Source: Lentisalinibacter sediminis (GTDB lineage: Bacteria > Pseudomonadota > Gammaproteobacteria > Steroidobacterales > Woeseiaceae). Taken from it: a DNA stretch of 64,000 nucleotides. The stretch lies in contig NZ_JAPDRF010000004.1 in NCBI RefSeq assembly GCF_040706615.1, positions 1 to 64,000 of the forward strand, written 5' to 3'. Below are positions 45,504 through 52,832 of the stretch, one piece after another. A program made the position numbers and the translations under genes. The notes under the pieces were generated by a model, which saw only the letters and a list, made by a program, of their open reading frames with translations, was not told where the DNA came from and searched no databases. How positions within the stretch are numbered: position 1 is the first letter of the stretch; every line of letters starts with the position of its first letter.

Positions 45504-45531
45504 AAAAAAGCCCCGCCCGAAAGGGCCGGGG
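45504..45531 (-). terminator. Intrinsic terminator-like hairpin just upstream of a gene
   Basis: On the minus strand a GC stem (CCCCGGCCC paired with GGGCGGGG with one bulged G) closed by a TTTC loop is followed by a run of six T. This is a complete Rho-independent terminator. No minus-strand gene lies upstream that it would end, and it sits 8 bases before the ATG at 45496, so it may act as an attenuator in the leader of that gene. Confidence 0.7.
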
Positions 45532-45610
45532 TCACAAATAGAGCCGCGCTGGCGCTGCCGGCCGAGCCCGCTTCTGTGACGGAGCTGCGAGCAGGCAGCG
45601 CAGAGCCGCG

Positions 45611-45616
45611 TATACT
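45611..45616 (+). promoter_or_regulatory. Possible -10 box (TATACT) for the acyltransferase gene
   Basis: TATACT is five of six to the sigma-70 -10 consensus. No good -35 is seen 16-18 bases upstream. If real, transcription would begin near 45623, which argues for the later TTG start of the downstream gene. Confidence 0.3.
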
Positions 45617-45670
45617 TTGTGGGGATGGCCGTGCCGATCACGCGGCGTCGGCGAAGAACGGGCGCGAAGT

Positions 45671-46780
45671 TTGATCCATTCTCGGTCAACGACGGAAGTC
45701 ATAGTCGAGCCCTGGACGGAACAGCAGTTCCTCGAGGCACGCGAGCCCTGGACTGAGCTCCTTTGCCGCAGCCGCGCAGACCCCCTGTTCCTGTCTTGGG
45801 ACTGGCAGGTTGTCTGGTGGCAGCTCCATCGGCGTGCCTTTGCCCTTAAGCCATTTTTTCTCGCTGCGCGCTCCAACGACCGGCTGGTGGGGATCGCCCC
45901 GTTGTGCCGGCGAAAGGCCCGCCTCTGGGGTCCGCTGACCCTGCAGCGGCTGGAGCTCACCGGCGAACTCTGGCGCGAGGCGGGGACGGTGATGAGCGAA
46001 TACCTGGACCTTGTGGTCGACCGCCAACACGAGGATGCTGTACTCGATGCCTTCGCCCGGTATCTGGGGAACCGGCGGGACTGGGGCCAGCTGGTCGCCG
46101 CCAACACGAGGGAATCGAGCCTGGTCGCCAGGCTGACCGAGCGCCGCCGAGCGCAGTCTCCCTCGGCGCATCTCGACCGCACCGACGCGCTGACCGCCTA
46201 CCGGCTCGATCTGCGTGGGGGCTTCTCCGATTGGGTAAGTCGCCTGCCGGGGGCGACCCGCCGCAAGGCCGTCGCCCACCGGCGCCGCTGCCCCGACCTG
46301 CGCCACGTCGAGCAAGGCTACCAAGCCCTCGAAGATGCTCTCGACATCATGGCCGGGTTCCACGAATCCCGCTGGGGTCGAGTGCATTTCCGGGGTCTGC
46401 GCCGGGAGTTCCTACTGGAACTCGCGGAGCGAGACGGCTTCCGCGACCGCATCCGCCTCTCGATGCTCTGCGACGGCGATCGTCCGGTTTCGGTGATGTA
46501 TAACCTGCGCGCGGGCGATGCCGAATACAACATCCAGTCCGCTTTCATGCCGCATTACTCCCGGGGCATCTCCCTGGGGTACCTGCACATCGGCTACTCC
46601 GCGGAGGCGTTATGCGAATCCGGGGTGGCGTACCTCGACCTCCTGGCAGGACCCGGGCGTGCCCGCAATTACAAGCGGGACTTCGCCGGCGAAGCCACGG
46701 AGATCGCCACCCAGCGGCTCACCCGCGCGCCGACCGCAGCGGCAGCCTACCGGCTCTCAAGACGCTGGCGCGGCCGCTGA
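45671..46780 (+). CDS. GNAT family acyltransferase (CelD/BcsL-like)
   Basis: About 369 residues. The arrangement FLSWDWQVVWWQLH, RSNDRLVGIAPLCRRKARLWG and the C-terminal block YNIQSAFMPHYSRGISLGYL, YLDLLAGPGRARNYKRDFAG is the CelD-like GNAT family found in cellulose and exopolysaccharide loci. They are taken to acylate the polymer or its precursor. The start is uncertain: TTG at 45671 fits the domain, while an upstream TTG at 45617 is possible but would lie at the predicted promoter. It converges on the exosortase gene with 50 bases between stops. Confidence 0.8.
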   Translation: MIHSRSTTEVIVEPWTEQQFLEAREPWTELLCRSRADPLFLSWDWQVVWWQLHRRAFALKPFFLAARSNDRLVGIAPLCRRKARLWGPLTLQRLELTGELWREAGTVMSEYLDLVVDRQHEDAVLDAFARYLGNRRDWGQLVAANTRESSLVARLTERRRAQSPSAHLDRTDALTAYRLDLRGGFSDWVSRLPGATRRKAVAHRRRCPDLRHVEQGYQALEDALDIMAGFHESRWGRVHFRGLRREFLLELAERDGFRDRIRLSMLCDGDRPVSVMYNLRAGDAEYNIQSAFMPHYSRGISLGYLHIGYSAEALCESGVAYLDLLAGPGRARNYKRDFAGEATEIATQRLTRAPTAAAAYRLSRRWRGR

Positions 46781-46830
46781 ACCGCGCTCCTGATCGCCCG
46801 ATAAAGCCTGCGCAAAAGTCAGGCATCCGG

Positions 46831-48351
46831 TCATTGCTCAGCACAGAACCCCACCGCCTCGAGCCGGCGGAAGAAGCCGCTGGCCATCTGCGCAGCCGCG
46901 TCACAGTCCGCCGCGGCGCAGCCGACGGACACGGCGACGGCGTGCCCAGTATCCCGACCCCGCAACTCCGATGCGGCGCGCCAGACCTTGGCCACCAGGG
47001 CGTGGCCGCTCACGCGGGCGCCAAAGACGTAGCCCGCCGCAATCACCCGCGATTCCGACCCCCTGGACAGCCTCACTACACGCGGACCGGCGAGGTCAAG
47101 GGTCCCCGTAGCGCCGGCGGTATCCGCAGTCGCCCGGCGCCACTCACCGGGGTCGAACCAGCGATTGGGATAGCCGACCACCTCGGCCCCCTCTTCGCCG
47201 AGACGGTAGCCGAAATACCAGGCGTGGAGCGTGCCGGCCTCGGACTCGAATGCGCCGCCCCACCGAACCCGGGCATCCGGGAACTCCGGCGACAGCGCGG
47301 CCGGCGGTGGCTGGTCAACCCGGCGCCATTCGCTCACTCGCTCCGGCAGGGCCGTGCAGAGCGGGTCCGCGGCCGCCGGCGCCCGGGCCAGCGCGAAGAC
47401 ACCTAGGGACGGCAGGCTCAACAAGAGAACGCCCAGGGCCGCCGGGGCCAGCGCCCGGCCCGTCGACGGGACCGCCCGGTCGCTGCCGCCGTCGGCGCCG
47501 CCCCCCTCCATTCCCGGCGGCGCCTTTTCTTCCGCGGCCACCGGCAGATAGCGCTGCGCGAGGAGCAGCAGTGCCAGCATGACGGCGGCGAACACGAACC
47601 AGCCGAACATCACGTGGTCTTCCACAAGGCCGCTCTGCATATCCGTCATGTCGCCGGCCACCACCACGATGAACACCCGCAGCCAGTTCGCCGCCATGGC
47701 GGCGGCCATGGCCACCAGCACGGCCAGGATGCGGCCCGGGACCGTGCGCAGGAACCAGAACCCGTACAGGGCGGCAAGACTGCAGGCGGCGATGAAGTAA
47801 TTCAGGCCGGCGCAGCCCCGCTCGATCACGAACGTGCCGGCGGCCACGTACACGGTGTCGCCCCGAACGTAGGCCGTCCTCCCCGTCAGGTCCAGCAACA
47901 GGTTGTTGACCTTCGCCGTTACCATCTGCAGCGGCGCCACGAGCACGTCCCAGACCGACCAGGTGAAGACGAGGGCCGCGAACAGGGACAGCAGGCGGAC
48001 GCCGGCGCGCAGCCCGAACACATAGGCCACGGCAAGCCAGGCGAGAACGTGGAGCATGATCATTTGGCCGACCACGACGTCGGCCACCGTGACTGCTTTC
48101 AGCAACACGCCCGAGATCACCAGCAGCATGCCGACCAGTAGCGGAGGTGATTCCTCGAACGGTTGCAACCGGGCGAGGTAATAACCCGCCGCGGCGAGCA
48201 CGAGGACGGACAGGGCCGTGCCGTGGCCGTAGACGAAGGCCTCGTTCCAGAAGCGGCTGACGGATGCCACCGCCTCGGCGTGGAGCAGGAGGACAAGGCC
48301 CACGCTGCCCGCGTAGGCGATGAGACCCGCCCAGCGCCGCATGAGACTCAA
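46831..48351 (-). CDS. xrtA: Exosortase A with fused EpsI domain
   Basis: A 506-residue protein. The N-terminal 270 residues hold about eight transmembrane segments with the exosortase catalytic set: Cys180 in FVIERGCAGLNYFIAACS, Arg225 in MAANWLRVF, and His246 in VEDHVMFG. After a Gly/Ala-rich linker the rest is the periplasmic EpsI (DUF3485) domain (SEWRRVDQPP, YFGYRLGEEGAEVVGYPNRW, RVIAAGYVFGARVSG). Exosortases cleave the PEP-CTERM tail of secreted proteins and pass them on to the cell surface. The gene overlaps the preceding beta-barrel gene in ATGA, as in other XrtA loci. No protein in this window ends with a PEP-CTERM signal, so its substrates lie elsewhere. Confidence 0.95.
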   Translation of the reverse strand: MSLMRRWAGLIAYAGSVGLVLLLHAEAVASVSRFWNEAFVYGHGTALSVLVLAAAGYYLARLQPFEESPPLLVGMLLVISGVLLKAVTVADVVVGQMIMLHVLAWLAVAYVFGLRAGVRLLSLFAALVFTWSVWDVLVAPLQMVTAKVNNLLLDLTGRTAYVRGDTVYVAAGTFVIERGCAGLNYFIAACSLAALYGFWFLRTVPGRILAVLVAMAAAMAANWLRVFIVVVAGDMTDMQSGLVEDHVMFGWFVFAAVMLALLLLAQRYLPVAAEEKAPPGMEGGGADGGSDRAVPSTGRALAPAALGVLLLSLPSLGVFALARAPAAADPLCTALPERVSEWRRVDQPPPAALSPEFPDARVRWGGAFESEAGTLHAWYFGYRLGEEGAEVVGYPNRWFDPGEWRRATADTAGATGTLDLAGPRVVRLSRGSESRVIAAGYVFGARVSGHALVAKVWRAASELRGRDTGHAVAVSVGCAAADCDAAAQMASGFFRRLEAVGFCAEQ

Positions 48352-49622
48352 TCAGGGTCGAACCGGAGGGTAAGCGTGTAGCGGTTCTCGGTGAAGTCGA
48401 ACCCGCCGTCGCTGCTGCCCCGGTCCGCATACTGATACGTGAAGTCGATGAAAAGCGTCCGCGTCAGGCGCCGCGAGACATTCACGCTGGCGAAAAGATC
48501 GTCGTCCTCGCGGTCCGCATTCTGGAAGTCACTCTGCTCGAAGCGCCCGTCCAGGGAGATGCGCCAATTGCTGCCCAGCCGCCGAGACACCCCTGCGCGG
48601 ACCCCGTCCCGCTGGCGTTCCAGGGCGTTGTCGGACTCGAAGTCCTCTTCGGAGCGAAAGACGGCCAGCGAGAAGTCGTTGCCGCCCGCCTCGGTACGCA
48701 GGGAGACGGAGAACCGCTGGCTCTCGAATGGCTCGCCGTCGCCGGCGATGTCCTGAGTCTCGCCGAATCCACTGCCACCGGTCTGGAACCGGTTGAAGAT
48801 ATCGCCGGCATTGGAAAAGCGCCGGTCGTAGCCGAGACTGAAGGAGGTCCTGGCGGTGAGGTTCCGGTCGAACGACACGCTGGCCAGCGTGCCGTCCAGC
48901 GTCTCGCCTGCTACCTCCACCTCGTTGATGCCGAGATCCACCGCCAGGCTGCCCCGGGAGATCTCGCTGCGGAAGGTGGCGGCGAGGGAGCGTCGCTCGA
49001 AGTCCTGGTTCAGCTCGTCGTCGTAGTCAATGTCGTCGTACGCGGCGGTCAGCCCGACGCTGCGGTTGCGGCTGATAGCGCGGCTGAGTGCGATGCTGGC
49101 GGTTACCTGATCGTTGTCCGTGTCCCGCTCCTCGAAGCTGTTGACCCCGTAGCGCCCGCCCAGGGTAAGGCGGGTCCGGTCACCCAGGGACAGGGTGAGT
49201 TCCGGGCCGGTGGAGAAATTATTGAAGTTGCTCCGGTTGTCCGGAGTGTCCGCGCCGAACGGGTTGGTCTGCAGCTTTCCGAAGCGGTCGGTGGTGACCC
49301 AGTCCAGGAGGTTCGGGATCAGGTCCAGGGTCAGGTCCGCGTTGGCGGCGCCGAACACCTCGTCGTCGAAATCCGTATCGGGGTAGTGGAAGAAGTCGAG
49401 ATCCGACAGCAGACTGAAGTCGATGCGCCGGGTTGCCTGGGTCACATCCGTACTCAGGCCGACGAACGCGATGGTGCCCTCCTCTTCCGCGCCCGAGTCG
49501 CGGCCGATGTTGTCGCTGTAGGTGCCGCCGGCGCGGAGTTCGTAATCGAGCTTCGCGGCGAGCGCGGTGTTGCCGGCCGCTAATGCGAGGCTGGCCAGGA
49601 AAATCGCTATTGTTGGTCTCAT
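48348..49622 (-). CDS. XrtA-associated outer-membrane beta-barrel protein
   Basis: A 424-residue protein with a Sec signal peptide ending near AALA. The mature part is a series of alternating strands rich in aromatic, charged and small residues (YELRAGGTYSDNIGRD, TLGGRYGVNSFEER, FSLGYDRRFSNAG, FTYQYADRGSSDGG, NRYTLTLRFDPD), the pattern of an outer-membrane barrel. It matches the uncharacterised PEP-CTERM-associated proteins (TIGR03016 type) that stand between the BY-kinase and XrtA. It is likely an outer-membrane accessory of polymer secretion. ATG 49622 is chosen because GGTGGAT precedes it by 3 to 5 bases; a GTG 9 bases upstream is in frame. Confidence 0.9.
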   Translation of the reverse strand: MRPTIAIFLASLALAAGNTALAAKLDYELRAGGTYSDNIGRDSGAEEEGTIAFVGLSTDVTQATRRIDFSLLSDLDFFHYPDTDFDDEVFGAANADLTLDLIPNLLDWVTTDRFGKLQTNPFGADTPDNRSNFNNFSTGPELTLSLGDRTRLTLGGRYGVNSFEERDTDNDQVTASIALSRAISRNRSVGLTAAYDDIDYDDELNQDFERRSLAATFRSEISRGSLAVDLGINEVEVAGETLDGTLASVSFDRNLTARTSFSLGYDRRFSNAGDIFNRFQTGGSGFGETQDIAGDGEPFESQRFSVSLRTEAGGNDFSLAVFRSEEDFESDNALERQRDGVRAGVSRRLGSNWRISLDGRFEQSDFQNADREDDDLFASVNVSRRLTRTLFIDFTYQYADRGSSDGGFDFTENRYTLTLRFDPD

Positions 49623-49643
49623 CGTATCCACCGTCGCGATAGG

Positions 49644-50549
49644 TTACGTCCGGGCGGTCGCCCTCTCGCCATACCCGTAGCCGTACTGGTAGCTGCCGTA
49701 GGCGGCATCGGAGAAAGAGGTGCCCGCCTGGTTCAGAATCAGGTTCACGGCCTTGTCGGCGTCCAGGCTGTCCAACACCGAGTCGATTGCCTGCCGGGGC
49801 GTCTTGCCGGCGCAGACCACCAGCGCGATCTGCCCCATGCGACTGGCCAGGACTCTGGATTCACTGGTCACCAGCAGCGGCGGCGAATCGAAGATGACGA
49901 TGCGGTTCGGCACGGACTTGGACAGGTGCGCCGCCATCCGCGCCATGCGCCGGCTGGCCAGCAGTTCGGTGGCGTGGGAATTCGGCCGCCCGGCGGGCAG
50001 GAGGCTCAGGCCCGGTACGTCAGACCGTATGATGGCGTTGTCGACACTCAGTGACTTGTCCGTGAGCACGTCGATGAGGCCGGGCTCGCTCTTCAAGCCA
50101 AAGAGCTCGCTCACGTGAGGCTTGGCCACGTCCGCGTCCACCAGCAGCACCGACGTGTCTTTCTCCACCGCCATGCTGAGCGCGATATTGATGGCGTTGA
50201 AGGTCTTGCCGTCACCGGGCAGCGCGCTGGCAATCATCACCAGGTTCGCGAACTCGGGCTTATCCGCATAGGCGCCCGCCATCAGGTCGAGGATCGGCCG
50301 CTTGATGATCCGGTACTGCTCCGCGATGTAGAGCTCCTGCTCCTCGGGGGCAAGCAGGCCCGCACTTCGCAACAACTGGCGGTCGATGGCGACGATGCGG
50401 CCGTCATAGCTCTCGAGGTCTACTTCTTCCTCCGGCGGCGCAATCGTGAGCGCGGCGATCTGACTGGTTTCACCACTTTGTACTATCTTTTTCTCGCGCC
50501 CTCCGGACCCGGACTGGATCTTGCGCAAAGCATCCTGAATCTTGCTCAT
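49644..50549 (-). CDS. XrtA-associated tyrosine autokinase (BY-kinase)
   Basis: A 301-residue cytoplasmic kinase with Walker A ALPGDGKT at about 110-117, Walker A' VLLVDADVA at about 134-142 and Walker B RIVIFDSPP with Asp221. The C-terminus holds the tyrosine cluster YGSYQYGYGYG, the autophosphorylation tail. The N-terminal MSKIQDALRKIQ is typical of the PEP-CTERM-associated kinases (TIGR03018). It works with the chain-length protein encoded 11 bases upstream; cycles of phosphorylation control polymer length and export. The likely counter-acting phosphatase is the C-terminal domain of the protein at 3069-4691. Confidence 0.94.
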   Translation of the reverse strand: MSKIQDALRKIQSGSGGREKKIVQSGETSQIAALTIAPPEEEVDLESYDGRIVAIDRQLLRSAGLLAPEEQELYIAEQYRIIKRPILDLMAGAYADKPEFANLVMIASALPGDGKTFNAINIALSMAVEKDTSVLLVDADVAKPHVSELFGLKSEPGLIDVLTDKSLSVDNAIIRSDVPGLSLLPAGRPNSHATELLASRRMARMAAHLSKSVPNRIVIFDSPPLLVTSESRVLASRMGQIALVVCAGKTPRQAIDSVLDSLDADKAVNLILNQAGTSFSDAAYGSYQYGYGYGERATART

Positions 50550-50560
50550 TCGGTTCTTCC

Positions 50561-52102
50561 CTAAACCAGCCGCTGCAGCCACTGGCTGCCGGTATCGTGC
50601 ATCAGGAACACGGCAACGAAAGCGACGCCGAGCACCGCCAGGCCGGCGCCGAAGGAGGAGATCTGCACCATGCGCCAGCGCTTGCGCTCCCTCGTCCGCA
50701 TGGTTTGCACGGTGCCCAGCACCGGCAGGCCCGTCGCCTCACGCAGCATCCGCGCGTTGTTGAATACCGGGTTCATCTGATTCAGCAGGAAGGCAAGCGC
50801 ACCGCCTCCGCCCAGGCCGGCGAGAAGGACCATGGCGATGAGCGCCGGCCGGTTCGGCGATGCCGGGTTCCGCGGCAGCGATGCCGGTTCCATCACCCGG
50901 AAGTCGACATCCTCGCTCGCCTCCGCCGATTCGGTCAGCTCCGCGACTTCCAGCCGCTGCAACAGCGACTGGTATTGAGCCTGCTTCACGTCATAGTCGC
51001 GGGTCAGGCGTTTCAGCTCCGCTTCGACTTTCGGCAAGACGTCGATGAGCCCGCGCAGCTCCCGGATTTTCTGTTCCTGGGACGCCTCCTGCTCCCGCAG
51101 CGCAGCCAGCTCCACGTCCACCTTGCTCATCTCCATCTGGATGTTCTGGTAGACGGGATTATCAGACGCGGCACCGGTACCACCGGAGTCGCGCAGAGCC
51201 TGCAGTTCGGCTTCCTTCTGGGCCTTGAGCTCGGTCAGGGTCTCCTTGATCGCGATCACGTCCGGGTGGCGTTCCGTAAACCGCAGCTGAAGCTCCTCGA
51301 GGCGTGCTTCATGCTCGTCGATCCGCCGGTCGAGATCCGACTGGATGCCGGCGGACTCCATGGTCTGCGACTCCCCCGCCATTTGCTGGCGCAGCGCCTG
51401 CTGACGGCGCTCCGCCAGCCTGATCTCGGCCCGGGTCTCCTCCAGCGCATCCATCTGCGCCTGAAGGCGACCGAAGTAGTCGCCGCTCTCTCCCGGCATC
51501 TGTCCCACGTTCTCGCGCTGGAACTCGGCGAGCTTCTGTTCCGCCTCGCTGAGTTCGCGGTCGAGCTGCCGGAGCTGATCTCGCAGAAACTCCTGGGCCT
51601 TTTGGGTATCCACCAGCTTCTCGCCGAGCACGTCTTCCTGGAAGTTGCTGACCAAGGTGTCAACCACCTCCTTGGCTACCACCGGGTCGATGTCGCTGTA
51701 GCTGATCGTGAAGACGTTAGGGTCGCGCCGCTCATCGTTCTGAATATTGATCCGCGTGCGCATGCCACCGATCAGGCTGTCGAACTCCTGGCTGGTCTTT
51801 GCGCGCAAATGCAGATCCGTCTTGCGCGCCACCTTCTCCAGTTGCGGCCGCCCGAGCATGAGCGTCGTCACGAGATCCACCCGGCTACGAACGTCGGTTT
51901 TAATCGTCAGATTCTCGATGACGTCCCGCAGAGCCGAACTGGTGTCGACGTACACCTGCGCCTCGGCCCTGTAGGTGTCCGGGAACAGGTAGGCACCCGC
52001 CCAGCCGACGAGGCAAACGAGCCAAGCGACACCGAGCGCCATCCAGCGATAGCGCCAGAGGCCCTTCAGCTGCGCGAGAAGATCCTGAATCTGAGGGGTC
52101 AT
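50561..52102 (-). CDS. XrtA system polysaccharide chain length-determining protein
   Basis: A 513-residue Wzz/GNVR-type inner-membrane protein. A first membrane segment lies at residues about 20-40 (RWMALGVAWLVCLVGWAGAYLF), a long periplasmic coiled-coil spans about 170-400 (rich in REL, EQKL, RQLD repeats), and further hydrophobic segments are near 425-445 and 485-503. DYDVKQAQYQSLLQRLEVAEL is the GNVR-like block before the last segments. It is the partner of the BY-kinase (TIGR03007 type). The kinase is a separate gene, as is usual in XrtA loci. It follows the Wza-like gene by 9 bases. Confidence 0.94.
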   Translation of the reverse strand: MTPQIQDLLAQLKGLWRYRWMALGVAWLVCLVGWAGAYLFPDTYRAEAQVYVDTSSALRDVIENLTIKTDVRSRVDLVTTLMLGRPQLEKVARKTDLHLRAKTSQEFDSLIGGMRTRINIQNDERRDPNVFTISYSDIDPVVAKEVVDTLVSNFQEDVLGEKLVDTQKAQEFLRDQLRQLDRELSEAEQKLAEFQRENVGQMPGESGDYFGRLQAQMDALEETRAEIRLAERRQQALRQQMAGESQTMESAGIQSDLDRRIDEHEARLEELQLRFTERHPDVIAIKETLTELKAQKEAELQALRDSGGTGAASDNPVYQNIQMEMSKVDVELAALREQEASQEQKIRELRGLIDVLPKVEAELKRLTRDYDVKQAQYQSLLQRLEVAELTESAEASEDVDFRVMEPASLPRNPASPNRPALIAMVLLAGLGGGGALAFLLNQMNPVFNNARMLREATGLPVLGTVQTMRTRERKRWRMVQISSFGAGLAVLGVAFVAVFLMHDTGSQWLQRLV

Positions 52103-52111
52103 TGGCGAGTA

Positions 52112-52741
52112 TCAGAAGAAGGATTCGGGGATGATGAGGACGTCGCCCGGTTGCACGACCTTGTTCTCGCTGATATCGCCACCGTTGAGGAGATCGTCGA
52201 GGCGCACGCGGTATTCCCGCGCCTCGCCATCGACTTTGCGCACAAGCTTGGCGCGATTCCCGGCGGCGAACTCGCCGAGGCCGCCCACGGCAATCATAAC
52301 GTCCAGAATTGTCATGCCCTCGCGATAGGGGATGGCCTGGGGATTGGCGGCCTGCCCGACCACACGGACCTGCTCTTCAAAGGTGCCCTGGAACCCGGTG
52401 ACGATGACGTTGACCGACGGGCTCTTGATGTAGGTGGCGAGCACCTCCTCCATGTCCCTCGCCAGCTGGGACGGTGTCTTGCCGACAGCCACCATGTCCT
52501 CGACCAGGGGCGTCGAAATCTTGCCGTCCGGCCGCACGGGCACGGTCGCGGAAATCTCGGGGTTGCGCCAGACGAAGACCTCCAGCATGTCGCCGGGGCC
52601 GATGCGATACTCGGCCTGGTCGGCCCGGTCGGTGATGGTGGTGCCGGGTTCAGCCGGAGGCAGGCTCGGCGGGGAAGCACAGCCGCCCAGTACCAGCGCA
52701 GCGGCCAGAAAAAGTAGTAGTCTCGGCATATGCATTGACAT
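52112..52741 (-). CDS. Wza-like polysaccharide export outer-membrane lipoprotein, XrtA type
   Basis: A 209-residue lipoprotein with lipobox LGGC at about residues 17-20. The Poly_export domain (YRIGPGDMLEVFVWRNPEISATVPVRPDGKI, with DGKISTPLVEDMVA) is followed by SLBB-like segments (VRVVGQAANPQAIPYREGMTILD, VVQPGDVLIIPESFF). Length and sequence fit the short XrtA-type exporters (TIGR03027), which form the outer-membrane pore or its base. ATG 52741 is preferred to the internal ATGs 6 and 12 bases on because GGAA lies 6 bases upstream. Confidence 0.94.
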   Translation of the reverse strand: MSMHMPRLLLFLAAALVLGGCASPPSLPPAEPGTTITDRADQAEYRIGPGDMLEVFVWRNPEISATVPVRPDGKISTPLVEDMVAVGKTPSQLARDMEEVLATYIKSPSVNVIVTGFQGTFEEQVRVVGQAANPQAIPYREGMTILDVMIAVGGLGEFAAGNRAKLVRKVDGEAREYRVRLDDLLNGGDISENKVVQPGDVLIIPESFF

Positions 52742-52832
52742 AAGATTCCAAATCGCTTGCAGACTTCGACAGGTTATCGTCCGATCAGGGCAGTTTCCCT
52801 GATGACATCGACATTTCCCAGTGTCAATGGTG

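Noticed and set aside
50597..52717. Plus-strand open frame of 706 codons
   Set aside because: Mirror frame of the chain-length and Wza-like genes, which have clear family motifs; the antisense product is low-complexity and unrecognisable.
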